Source of the DNA: Chryseobacterium wanjuense
Lineage (GTDB): Bacteria > Bacteroidota > Bacteroidia > Flavobacteriales > Weeksellaceae
Assembly (NCBI RefSeq): GCF_900111495.1
Contig: NZ_FOIU01000003.1
Coordinates: 310,001 to 374,000, forward strand
Length of the DNA stretch: 64,000 nt
Direction of reading: 5' to 3'
The first letter of the stretch is position 1. Every line of letters begins with the position of its first letter. The notes under the pieces are model-generated. The model had not been told where the DNA came from and made no database searches. It saw nothing but the letters and a program-made list of their open reading frames with translations. The translations under genes and the position numbers were made by a program. Of the stretch, positions 31,686 through 40,301 are shown in pieces.

Positions 31686-32507
31686 ATGAAAACAGTAATC
31701 CCATCCGAAATATCCCCAGTACAACTACAACTTGTCATGCAAACTGCCGTTTCACCGCGTCCGATTGCATTGGCTTCGACTGTTGACCGTAATGGTAATA
31801 GTAATCTATCGCCGTTCAGTTTTTTTAATATGTTCAGTACCGTTCCTCCGATTTTGATTTTTTCACCATCGAGAAGAGTGCGTGACAATACGATTAAACA
31901 TACACTGGAAAACGTTTTGGAAGTACCTGAAGTTGTTATTGGAACTGTAAATTTCCCAATTGTACAGCAGATTTCATTAGCTTCGACCGAATATGAGGGC
32001 GGAGTAAATGAATTCATTAAATCTGGCCTAACGATGAAAGACGCCGATTTGGTGAAGCCTAAATTAATTGAAGAATGCCCGGTGAATTTCGAGTGTAAGG
32101 TTCTAGAAGTAAAACATTTAGGAGATCAGGGTGGTGCCGGAAATCTGATTATTTGTGAGGTACAGAAAATTCACATCAGAGAAGAATATTTGGATGAGCA
32201 GGGAAATCTGGATCAAAGAAAACTCGATATGGTGGCTCGTTTGGGCGGAAACTGGTATTCGATAAGCAATGAAAACAGCCTTTTTGAAGTTCCGAAACCT
32301 TTGGTAACAAAAGGAATCGGTTTCGATCTTCTTCCCGATGAGATAAAACTCAGCAAAGTCTTTACTGGAAACGATTTGGGAATGCTTGCCAACGTTGAAG
32401 TTTTGCCTTCGGGAGCGTATCATTCAGAGGAAAATATTCATCAGGAAGCTCAGAAATTATTGCTGGAAAGCAGAATTGAAGAGGCCTGGAAGATGTTGAT
32501 GAAATAA
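31686..32507 (+). CDS. Flavin reductase-like protein (FMN-binding split barrel)
   Basis: A 273-residue flavin reductase family protein. The split-barrel core reads SPRPIALASTVDRNGNSNLS then PFSFFNMFSTVPPILIFSPS, followed by a C-terminal extension. Members reduce FMN or act as oxygenase components. It often accompanies fahA in Flavobacteriia, so a part in aromatic breakdown is likely but unproven. Separated from fahA by an inverted repeat. Confidence 0.87.
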   Translation: MKTVIPSEISPVQLQLVMQTAVSPRPIALASTVDRNGNSNLSPFSFFNMFSTVPPILIFSPSRRVRDNTIKHTLENVLEVPEVVIGTVNFPIVQQISLASTEYEGGVNEFIKSGLTMKDADLVKPKLIEECPVNFECKVLEVKHLGDQGGAGNLIICEVQKIHIREEYLDEQGNLDQRKLDMVARLGGNWYSISNENSLFEVPKPLVTKGIGFDLLPDEIKLSKVFTGNDLGMLANVEVLPSGAYHSEENIHQEAQKLLLESRIEEAWKMLMK

Positions 32508-32514
32508 ATTGGAG

Positions 32515-32601
32515 GGAAGTTAGAAGCTGGAGGCTGGAGGTTTTCAAACTGTGAAAACTAACTTTACAATTGTAACTTCTATTCTCCAACTCCCAACTTC
32601 C
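32515..32601. repeat. Imperfect intergenic inverted repeat
   Basis: GGAAGTTAGAAGCTGGAGG (32515-32533) pairs with 32583-32601 with several mismatches. It lies between convergent genes and may serve as a weak bidirectional terminator. Confidence 0.5.
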
Positions 32602-32606
32602 TTTCT

Positions 32607-33455
32607 TTATTCATTAACAATTTTTTCATTTATAAATTCGATACATTTTTCAGTAACAACGTTCAGGTCTTCGGGTAGATCACTTTCTTCCCACGGTTCT
32701 TTTGCCCCGAAAGTATGATTCGCATTTTCAATTAAAAGCAGCTCTGAAAGCGGATTTAGGATATGAAGATGTTCCGCATTTTTCATACTTACACTTTCAT
32801 CATTTGTCCCGTGAATTATCAAAACATGGGCTTTTGCCATTTCAGCCGCTCTTTCGACATCAAATCGGTGATGATCTTTTTCAAAATCTTCATAAAACTG
32901 ATAATAATGAGGCATTTCCTGTTTTGTCCTTCCGTTTAAAACATAATAGACACCGGCTTGTTGCCACTTTTCAAACGCATCGTTTTTGGGAAAACGGTCC
33001 AATGTATCCACACTGGCCAATGTTATCAACCCATTAATTCTTTCGTCTTCAAAAGTTTTAATCATAGAAATTCCCCCTCCCCGGCTGTGTCCGATCAAAA
33101 CAATTTTCTGATCATCCACTTTAGGATCCTTCACAAAAAAATCAATCACAGCTCCTAAATCCGAAAGTTCTTTAGAATAATTATTATTTCCGAAAGCTTC
33201 CAGATCAGCAAAATTATGGGGATCTTCCACTGTTGTCCCGTTGTGTGAAAAATTAAATTTAACAAAGAAAAATCCGGCTTCCGCAAACTTTTCCGCTATT
33301 AGATTCCACGCTCCCCAGTCTTTGTATCCTTTGTACCCATGAACGAAAATAATCAACGGTAACTTTTCATTAGTTTCAGGATAAAATGCATCGGCCAGAA
33401 AATCTCTGGTTTCGGGGTTTGAGATGATGATATTTTGCTTTTTGGTGATATTCAT
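32607..33455 (-). CDS. Alpha/beta hydrolase (dienelactone-hydrolase-like)
   Basis: A 282-residue cytoplasmic hydrolase. The nucleophile elbow is GHSRGGG (Ser near residue 123) after LIIFVHGYKGYKDWGAWN, which forms the oxyanion loop. The Asp is likely in IIHGTNDESV and the His in IENANHTFG. It lacks a signal peptide. Substrate unknown. Confidence 0.88.
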   Translation of the reverse strand: MNITKKQNIIISNPETRDFLADAFYPETNEKLPLIIFVHGYKGYKDWGAWNLIAEKFAEAGFFFVKFNFSHNGTTVEDPHNFADLEAFGNNNYSKELSDLGAVIDFFVKDPKVDDQKIVLIGHSRGGGISMIKTFEDERINGLITLASVDTLDRFPKNDAFEKWQQAGVYYVLNGRTKQEMPHYYQFYEDFEKDHHRFDVERAAEMAKAHVLIIHGTNDESVSMKNAEHLHILNPLSELLLIENANHTFGAKEPWEESDLPEDLNVVTEKCIEFINEKIVNE

Positions 33456-33475
33456 ATTTGGTTTGTTCTATTTAC

Positions 33476-33675
33476 TTGTTGGTTAATCGCAAAGGCGCAA
33501 AGCTTTTATTTTAATTATGTTTTTAAGGCGCTAGAAAATCAGAGATTTTCGATAATTTACATTATGTAATTCTACACATAAGCTACTACACAATCAATTT
33601 TATCACAGATAAATTCCTTGCGTCTTAAAAAAGTTCATATAAAAATCATTTTGCGTCTTTGCGATTAACCAACAA
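33476..33675. repeat. Intergenic long inverted repeat, TTAATCGCAAAGGCGC type
   Basis: Arms 33476-33501 and 33650-33675 match over 26 bp with one mismatch. The interior has a second inverted pair (TTTTTAAGGCGC / GCGTCTTAAAAAA) and the hairpin GAAAATCAGAGATTTTC. A homologous copy is at 42761-42945. Confidence 0.9.
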
Positions 33676-33729
33676 TTATAATTTCACTTAAAAATATTAA
33701 AAATAGAAATATACACAAAGTAAAAACCT

Positions 33730-33737
33730 TATTTTTG
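33730..33737 (+). promoter_or_regulatory. TAnnTTTG element 4 nt before the hipA-like ATG
   Basis: TATTTTTG ends at 33737 and the ATG is at 33742, the same spacing as for the Nudix and recR genes. It would give a leaderless transcript. Confidence 0.45.
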
Positions 33738-33741
33738 CTCT

Positions 33742-34515
33742 ATGTTGGATTTAAGAACGGTAACCGTCATGCGTTACATTCTGCCGCTTCGTGAGGGAGG
33801 TTCGCTTCCGGCTTTGGCAGAGGCTGATGATGATTTTAAATATGTTTTAAAATTCCGTGGCGCCGGTCATGGAGTTAAAATGCTGATTTCCGAATTATTA
33901 GGTGGAAAAATAACTGAAGCATTAGGATTAAAAATTCCGGAACTTGTGTTTGTCAATCTTGATGTTGATTTCGGAAGAACCGAAGCCGATGAGGAAATTC
34001 AGGATCTTTTGAAATTTTCAGAAGGGCTGAACCTGGGTTTGCATTATCTTTCAGGCTCCATTGCTTACGATTCCAGTGTAAAGATTGATCCTCTTTTAGC
34101 TTCAAAAATTGTCTGGCTAGATGCATTTATCACCAATATCGACCGTACTTTTAAAAATACCAATCTTTTGATGTGGCATAAGGAACTGTGGGTGATCGAC
34201 AATGGTGCCTCCTTTTATTTTCACCATTCGTGGCAGAATTTTGACACTGCTGCAAAAACTCCTTTCAAATATGTGAAAGACCATGTTTTGCTTCCACAGG
34301 CGAAAATGCTGGATGAAGCCGACCGATTTGCAAAAGAAGTTTTGAATGAAAGTGTTTTCAGGGAAATTGTCAACCTGATTCCTGAAGACTGGCTACATTG
34401 GAACGACGCCGATGAAACGCCGGAAGAAATCCGTGAAGTCTATTTCAACTTCCTGAAAACGCGATTAGAAAATTCTGAAATCTTTTTAAACGAAGCCAAA
34501 AATGCAAGAGGATAA
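33742..34515 (+). CDS. HipA-like kinase
   Basis: A 257-residue protein kinase-like protein of the HipA superfamily, far shorter than E. coli HipA (440). It has MRYILPLREGGSLPALAEAD at the start, YVLKFRGAGHG with the ATP-binding Lys, the catalytic loop TNIDRTFKNTNLL and the Mg-binding WVIDNGASFYFH. A DUF3037 gene overlaps its 3' end by 14 nt. No HipB-type antitoxin is present. The partner and target are unknown; the two genes look like one functional unit. Confidence 0.88.
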   Translation: MLDLRTVTVMRYILPLREGGSLPALAEADDDFKYVLKFRGAGHGVKMLISELLGGKITEALGLKIPELVFVNLDVDFGRTEADEEIQDLLKFSEGLNLGLHYLSGSIAYDSSVKIDPLLASKIVWLDAFITNIDRTFKNTNLLMWHKELWVIDNGASFYFHHSWQNFDTAAKTPFKYVKDHVLLPQAKMLDEADRFAKEVLNESVFREIVNLIPEDWLHWNDADETPEEIREVYFNFLKTRLENSEIFLNEAKNARG

Positions 34516-34885
34516 AATATACGAATACGCCGTCATACGCTTGGTGCCAAAGGTTGAGAGAGAAGAGTTTTTCAACATAGGATTGGTAATGTTTTCTAAA
34601 AAAGAAAAATATATCCGTGTAGAATTTTATCTGTGTCCGGACAAATTCCGACTGATGCACAGCAAGCTGGATTATGACGACATCATTCAAAACCTGGAAA
34701 GTTTCCAGAAAATCGCCAATGGTGAAAAAGATGCAGGACCTATTGCACAACTCGACATACCGGAACGTTTCCGTTGGCTGACAGCCGTCCGAAGCTCTGT
34801 GGTACAGACTTCCAGACCTCATCCGGGAAAATCTAAGGATCTGGATAAGACTTTTGGTAAACTTTTTGAGGAGTTAGTAAAATAA
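34502..34885 (+). CDS. DUF3037 protein, partner of the HipA-like kinase
   Basis: A 127-residue protein with the DUF3037 core EYAVIRLVPKVEREEFFNIG followed by GLVMFSKKEKYIRVEF and, later, RWLTAVRSSVVQTSRPHPG. The ATG overlaps the end of the kinase gene in another frame, which suggests coupled translation and a linked function. The family has no known activity. Confidence 0.88.
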   Translation: MQEDKIYEYAVIRLVPKVEREEFFNIGLVMFSKKEKYIRVEFYLCPDKFRLMHSKLDYDDIIQNLESFQKIANGEKDAGPIAQLDIPERFRWLTAVRSSVVQTSRPHPGKSKDLDKTFGKLFEELVK

Positions 34886-34906
34886 CGAACACCACAAAAA
34901 TATTCT

Positions 34907-35926
34907 ATGAAATCTATCAATAATAAAATAATTTACAGGTTTTCTATGAACCTGTTTTTCGTATTCTTTTTAAGTTTTTATACATTAGGATTTTCACAGA
35001 ATCAGATCGAGCCGGAAACACAGAAAAGTTTTGTTCTTCCCGAAAAAACTTCCTTTTCCGAAAATATCGTTTACAAAAAAAGTAAAACCGGGAAATCAGT
35101 TTTCCTTGACATCTACCGTCCGAAAAATGTTTCTAATGCAAAAACTCCGGTTGTAATTTATGTTCATGGCGGTGGCTGGGTTGGCGGAGACAAGATTATC
35201 CGTGCCGACAGTTATATTGAAACTACGATTTTAAAATTGGTTGAAAAACAATATTCGGTCATAAGCATCGATTATACGTTGGTCAATAAAGACGTTCATT
35301 TTCCGCTTCCGTTGGAGGATACGAAAGATGCCATCCGATGGGTGAGAAAAAATGCAGACACCTACAATTTTGATGTGAATAATATAGGACTTTTCGGCGC
35401 TTCTGCAGGTTCGCATTTATCTATGCTTGCGGCTTATACGAAGGATAATGAATTTGTGGGAGATCCTGAACTTTCGTCTTATTCTGCGAAGGTGAAGTAT
35501 GTGGTTAATAATTTCGGACCGACAGATTTAAACAAACTTTTACATACACGTGCAGGAAAAATCCCTGTTTTTTTCATTGGTTTATTGGCAAAAAATATTG
35601 TTGATTTAAGAGAAAAACTCGTTCTTGGGCTCTCGGGATATGACATTAAAAAAGACAAAAGAAAAGTCGTGGAATATTTAAAGACCATTTCACCCGTGAC
35701 CTATGTTGATAACGGGATTCCTACTTTGATTTTACAGGGTGACAAGGACAAAATTGTACCCATTAATCAATCAAAAAAACTTCATAAGAAACTTAATAAA
35801 GAAGATATTGAGAATAAGCTGACAATCGTAGAAGACGGCAACCACGGCTTCAGAACAACGGATAAAGCTTACCTCGACCAGTTAACTGATGAAATGGTAA
35901 ATTTTATTGTTGCGCAGAAAAAGTAG
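34907..35926 (+). CDS. Exported alpha/beta hydrolase (esterase/lipase type)
   Basis: A 339-residue hydrolase with signal peptide (ends TLGFSQ). The oxyanion motif is VIYVHGGGWVGGDK and the elbow GLFGASAGSHLSML; the Asp is in LILQGDKDKIVP and the His in DGNHGF. It belongs to the HSL/carboxylesterase group. It starts 21 nt after DUF3037 on the same strand. Substrate unknown. Confidence 0.9.
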   Translation: MKSINNKIIYRFSMNLFFVFFLSFYTLGFSQNQIEPETQKSFVLPEKTSFSENIVYKKSKTGKSVFLDIYRPKNVSNAKTPVVIYVHGGGWVGGDKIIRADSYIETTILKLVEKQYSVISIDYTLVNKDVHFPLPLEDTKDAIRWVRKNADTYNFDVNNIGLFGASAGSHLSMLAAYTKDNEFVGDPELSSYSAKVKYVVNNFGPTDLNKLLHTRAGKIPVFFIGLLAKNIVDLREKLVLGLSGYDIKKDKRKVVEYLKTISPVTYVDNGIPTLILQGDKDKIVPINQSKKLHKKLNKEDIENKLTIVEDGNHGFRTTDKAYLDQLTDEMVNFIVAQKK

Positions 35927-36024
35927 GTTTAGTTATATATTAAAATAAATGTGTTTTTAATTATTTTAAACTTAACCAATCCGGTTTTTATTTATCTAAA
36001 AATTATAATTTAAACTAATTTTTC

Positions 36025-37113
36025 ATGAAAATAAAAAATCTACTCCGGACTTCAGCTTTATGTTTCCTTGTGATTTCCTGCAGCTCTGATGATTCTCCCG
36101 AACTGCCTGATCAAAATGAAAATCCATCAACAGAAACAATGTACTTTCCTCCTTCCAACAGTGATGTCTGGGAAACGAAATCTATCTCTGCTTTGGGTTG
36201 GCATCAGGATAAAGTACAGGATCTCCTGACTTATCTTGAAACAAAAAATTCTAAAAGTTTTATAATTCTTCAAAACGGAAGGATTGTCATGGAAAATTAC
36301 TTCAGTGGGCATACATCCACCACTCCGTGGTATTGGGCAAGTGCAGGCAAAACATTAACTTCTACTGTCACCGGAATTGCAGAACAGGAAGGGTTTTTAA
36401 ATATAAATAATAAAGTTTCCGACTACATAGGAACAGGCTGGACAAGCGAACCTTTGGCAAAGGAAAACCTCATTACCTGCAAAAATCTACTCACTATGAC
36501 TTCCGGATTAGATGATAGTCTGGGCGATGTTGTGAGTCCGGCGAATCTACAATATAAAGCCGATGCAGGAACGAGATGGGCATATCATAATGTCTATGTA
36601 AAACTTCAGGATGTGGTGGCAGCAGCAACCAATCAGACCTGGTCGCAGTATTTCAATATAAAACTCAGGGACAAAATCGGTATGACCGGAAACTGGGTTC
36701 AAAGCGGAAACAACAGTGTGTACTGGAGTACAACGAGAAGTATGGCTCGTTTTGGTTTAATGGCTTTAAATAACGGTAATTGGAATGGTACACAAATTAT
36801 TAATTCCAATTATTTCCAAAGTGCGACCAACACCTCACAAAACATCAATCTTGCATATGGATATTTGTGGTGGCTGAACGGAAAATCGAGCTACCATCTG
36901 CCACAGACACAAATTCAGTTTAATGGAAAATTGATTCCGAGCGCGCCGGATGATATGTTTTGTGCTTTGGGAAAAAATGACCAGAAAATCTATGTGGTTC
37001 CCAGCAAAAAATTAGTTATCATCAGAATGGGCGATGCTGCTGATAATGTAAACCTTGCGCTTTCTGATTTTGACAATACTTTATGGCAAAAAATAAATGC
37101 AGTGATTAATTAA
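36025..37113 (+). CDS. Lipoprotein serine hydrolase, beta-lactamase (class C-like) family
   Basis: A 362-residue predicted lipoprotein: leader, lipobox FLVISC (Cys19), then SSDDSPELPD. The class C/EstB fold motifs are visible: SAGK (SxxK) in YWASAGKTLTSTVTG and the YxN motif in WAYHNVYVKL. It is likely an esterase or peptidase anchored in a membrane. No relation to drug resistance is evident. Confidence 0.88.
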   Translation: MKIKNLLRTSALCFLVISCSSDDSPELPDQNENPSTETMYFPPSNSDVWETKSISALGWHQDKVQDLLTYLETKNSKSFIILQNGRIVMENYFSGHTSTTPWYWASAGKTLTSTVTGIAEQEGFLNINNKVSDYIGTGWTSEPLAKENLITCKNLLTMTSGLDDSLGDVVSPANLQYKADAGTRWAYHNVYVKLQDVVAAATNQTWSQYFNIKLRDKIGMTGNWVQSGNNSVYWSTTRSMARFGLMALNNGNWNGTQIINSNYFQSATNTSQNINLAYGYLWWLNGKSSYHLPQTQIQFNGKLIPSAPDDMFCALGKNDQKIYVVPSKKLVIIRMGDAADNVNLALSDFDNTLWQKINAVIN

Positions 37114-37155
37114 ATCGCTGCATTATTCTGTTTATTTCAAAAATCCAATATTTCA

Positions 37156-37980
37156 TCAGTTTTTATTTTTTAATTTTTGAACTCTTTTAATCTCATTCAG
37201 CAGCAAAGGAAATGCAGGCTGTGCCATTCCGCCGTGATCGAAGCCATCGAGCTCATACAAAGTCGTATCTTTATGACCTTTCAATTTCATCATTCGGGCC
37301 ATGTAGGCGTTTTCCTCGTATCTTCCAAGTAATTCCTTTTCCCGATCACCGGTGATTAATAACAACGGTGGAGCATCAGCACGGATAAAATGCAGCGGCG
37401 CCATTTCATCGATTCTGGCATCCAGTTCATCAATTCCTTTTTCTTTTCTCGTCGTAAAATGAGAGATCATTTGTCCGCTGAAAGGTATGATAGACGCCAA
37501 TTGATTAGCATTAATTCCATATTTGTTCAGATACATTTTGTTTAAACCCACCATCGTCGCCAGATAACCTCCCGCAGAATGTCCTGAAATAAAGATCATA
37601 TCTTCACTTCCACCGTAATTTTTAATATTTTTAAAAACCCAGGCCGTTGCAGCAGTGGCATCTTCAATATATTTTGGAGCATTAACTTTTGGAGAAAGTC
37701 TGTAATTAACGCCAATTACGGCAATACCTTTATTTTTTAATGCTTCGGGAATTTCTTTTTGTCCGCCGGTCAGTCCACCTCCGTGAAACCAGATCACCGT
37801 CGGAAAATTTTTCACATTTTTCGGAACATATATATCCAGCACACACCTTTCATTAATGTAAACATCAGACTGATTAACTTTTTCATCATAATAATGAACA
37901 TTACTGATCAAGCTGTATTCCTGAGAAAAAAATGGCGTTGAAAATAAAAATGCGAGTAAAAAAATCAGAAGCCTGGCCAT
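37156..37980 (-). CDS. Exported alpha/beta hydrolase
   Basis: A 274-residue hydrolase with signal peptide (ends STPFFSQ). Motifs: VIWFHGGGLTGGQKEIP for the oxyanion hole, FISGHSAGGYLATM for the nucleophile, and DGFDHGGM for the catalytic His. It is convergent with the serine hydrolase gene and differs from the hydrolase at 34907 in sequence, so it is not a recent duplicate. Confidence 0.88.
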   Translation of the reverse strand: MARLLIFLLAFLFSTPFFSQEYSLISNVHYYDEKVNQSDVYINERCVLDIYVPKNVKNFPTVIWFHGGGLTGGQKEIPEALKNKGIAVIGVNYRLSPKVNAPKYIEDATAATAWVFKNIKNYGGSEDMIFISGHSAGGYLATMVGLNKMYLNKYGINANQLASIIPFSGQMISHFTTRKEKGIDELDARIDEMAPLHFIRADAPPLLLITGDREKELLGRYEENAYMARMMKLKGHKDTTLYELDGFDHGGMAQPAFPLLLNEIKRVQKLKNKN

Positions 37981-38193
37981 AAAATGTTGTTTTTAAGATT
38001 TTAAATATACAAATTCATATTGTCTCAAATTGATAAAGAATTAATTTTTTATTCAAATTTCAAAACATTTAATTTAATTTTTTAATTAGACTTAAAATAA
38101 AAATTTACAATTATTGATATTCAAAAAATACGGACTCAAATTATTTAATTTTTATTCATAACTTTTTATATTTACTTTATCAATACAAATATC

Positions 38194-40116
38194 ATGATGA
38201 AATTAAATTTACTTGAAGAAACCCGCTTCGAGAAAGTTCCCGTAAGCGTATTTGAAAATTCCAAAACGGCTTCCGTTCATGTAGCGCATCGAATTGCAGA
38301 AATTATCCGTAAAAAGCAGGCCGAGAAGACCTTTGCCGTGCTGGGTTTGGCAACAGGTGTCACGCCCATTGCTGTTTATGCCGAATTGGTAAGACTTCAC
38401 AGAGAAGAACGGCTGAGTTTCAAAAACGTCATTACGTTCAATCTCGATGAATATTATCCGATGCAGTCCAGCTCGGCGCAAAGCTATGTCACTTTTATGA
38501 ATGAAAATCTTTTCAATCATATCGATATTCCAAAGGGCAACATTCACATTCCGAATGGGACAATTGCAATGTCCGGAATTCCCTCATTCTGTCTCGAATA
38601 CGAAAAAAAGATTGAAAGTCTGGGAGGGCTGGACATTCAAATCTTAGGAATCGGGCGAACCGGACATATCGGTTTCAATGAGCCTGGCTCTGCACCAAAC
38701 TCCGGAACCCGACTGGTCACCCTCGATGACCTTACAAGAAGAGATGCAGCCCATGATTTTGGAGGAAAAGCGTTTGTCCCAACAAAGGCAATCACCATGG
38801 GAATCGGAACAATTTTCAAAGCCCGCGAAATTATTCTCATGGCGTGGAGCCGAAAAAAAGCCACCGTCATCAAAAAAGCTGTAGAAGGCGATATTTCCGG
38901 GGAAGTTCCTGCAACATATCTTCAGTTATCCAATAATGTTGAATTTATTTTAGATGAAGCTGCTGCCGCAGAACTTACCCGCTTCGATACACCCTGGCTG
39001 GTGAAAGATTGCATCTGGACGGACGATTTAATCCACAAAGCTGTCATCTGGCTGGCCAACCATTTGCAAAAACCCATTCTCAAGCTCACAGATGATGATT
39101 ATAACACCCATGGAATGGCGCAGCTTGCCACAGAAAAAGGTCCGGCTTATAATATCAATATTCGTGTTTTCAACAAACTGCAGCATACTATTACAGGCTG
39201 GCCCGGCGGAAAACCGAATGCTGATGATTCTCAACGCCCCGAAAGAGCCGAACCTTCGAAAAAGAATGTCCTTATTTTTTCACCACATCCCGATGATGAT
39301 GTTATTTCGATGGGTGGAACTTTTATACGGTTGGTAGACCAGAAACATAATGTTCATGTTGCTTATCAGACTTCGGGAAATACGGCGGTCTGGGATGATG
39401 ATGCCTTACGTTTTGTCGAATTTAATCTGGATTTTTCTGAAAAGATGAAGATCGATAATAAATCATTAAAAGACGTTTATCAAAAAATGAGAACCTTTCT
39501 TGAACACAAAAAGCCCAATCAGACAGATAGTCCGGAAATTCAGACGGTAAAATCTCTTATCCGGAAAGGAGAAGCTATTGCCGGAGCCCGGTATTGCGGT
39601 TTAAATGACGATCATATCCATTTTCAGTCTCTTCCATTTTATGAAAACAGAGAAAATAAAAAAAATCCGGTTTCAGAGAAAGATATTGAACTAACGATAC
39701 AATTGTTACAGGAAATAAAACCTCATCAGGTTTTTGCCGCCGGAGATTTTGAAGATCCGCACGGTACTCATCTTGTATGTTTCAATATTGTTTTAGAAGC
39801 ATTGCAACGTTTAAGAAGAACCGAAACCTGGGCAAAAGACTGCTGGTTGTGGATGTATCGCGGAGCCTGGCATGAATTTGAAACCCACGAAATTGAAATG
39901 GCAGTTCCATTGAGTCCGAAAGAATTGGAACAAAAGAAACAGGCAATTTTTAAACATCAGAGTCAGAAAGATAAAGCCGTTTTTCCGGGTGATGATTCCA
40001 GAGAGTTCTGGCAGCGTGCCGAAGACCGGAATCGGGAAACAGCAAAGGCTTATGATAAATTAGGCTTAGCAGAATATGAGGCGATGGAGGCTTTTGTGAG
40101 GTGGAAATTTGAGTAA
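38194..40116 (+). CDS. nagB: Glucosamine-6-phosphate deaminase fused to PIG-L deacetylase-like domain
   Basis: A 640-residue two-domain protein. Residues 1-290 are a NagB-type isomerase/deaminase: VLGLATGVTPIAVYAELV, FNLDEYYPM and ILGIGRTGHIGFNEPGS. From about 350 the sequence is a PIG-L (LmbE) deacetylase domain with FSPHPDDDVISMGG (zinc ligands) and HGTHLVCFN. Fusion of these suggests a concerted removal of acetyl and amino groups from amino sugars. This arrangement occurs in Bacteroidota. The first codon may be the second ATG (38197). The gene stands alone. Confidence 0.92.
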   Translation: MMKLNLLEETRFEKVPVSVFENSKTASVHVAHRIAEIIRKKQAEKTFAVLGLATGVTPIAVYAELVRLHREERLSFKNVITFNLDEYYPMQSSSAQSYVTFMNENLFNHIDIPKGNIHIPNGTIAMSGIPSFCLEYEKKIESLGGLDIQILGIGRTGHIGFNEPGSAPNSGTRLVTLDDLTRRDAAHDFGGKAFVPTKAITMGIGTIFKAREIILMAWSRKKATVIKKAVEGDISGEVPATYLQLSNNVEFILDEAAAAELTRFDTPWLVKDCIWTDDLIHKAVIWLANHLQKPILKLTDDDYNTHGMAQLATEKGPAYNINIRVFNKLQHTITGWPGGKPNADDSQRPERAEPSKKNVLIFSPHPDDDVISMGGTFIRLVDQKHNVHVAYQTSGNTAVWDDDALRFVEFNLDFSEKMKIDNKSLKDVYQKMRTFLEHKKPNQTDSPEIQTVKSLIRKGEAIAGARYCGLNDDHIHFQSLPFYENRENKKNPVSEKDIELTIQLLQEIKPHQVFAAGDFEDPHGTHLVCFNIVLEALQRLRRTETWAKDCWLWMYRGAWHEFETHEIEMAVPLSPKELEQKKQAIFKHQSQKDKAVFPGDDSREFWQRAEDRNRETAKAYDKLGLAEYEAMEAFVRWKFE

Positions 40117-40128
40117 CTTTATATTAAA

Positions 40129-40229
40129 TTCCCATAGATTGCACAGATTTACACAGATGTTTATGTTTTATTTCTTCAAAGAAAAAATTATGCGCAATCA
40201 TCTGTGTAAATCTGTGCAATCTGTGGGAA
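40129..40229. repeat. Intergenic inverted repeat, ATAGATTGCACAGATT type
   Basis: Arms 40129-40159 and 40199-40229 match over 31 bp with one mismatch, with 39 nt between. Located between the nagB fusion and the helicase gene. Confidence 0.9.
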
Positions 40230-40301
40230 AAATATTTTTTGAGATTACTTCATTGCTTCTGAACTATGTTCGTAGACCCTCAGTCTGTTCGCAATGACAG
40301 A

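Noticed and set aside
33742..34515. HipBA toxin-antitoxin pair
   Set aside because: No HipB-type HTH gene is adjacent; the partner is DUF3037.
36025..37113. Beta-lactamase resistance gene
   Set aside because: The class C-like fold with SxxK is shared with esterases and peptidases; lipoprotein form and divergence do not point to drug resistance.
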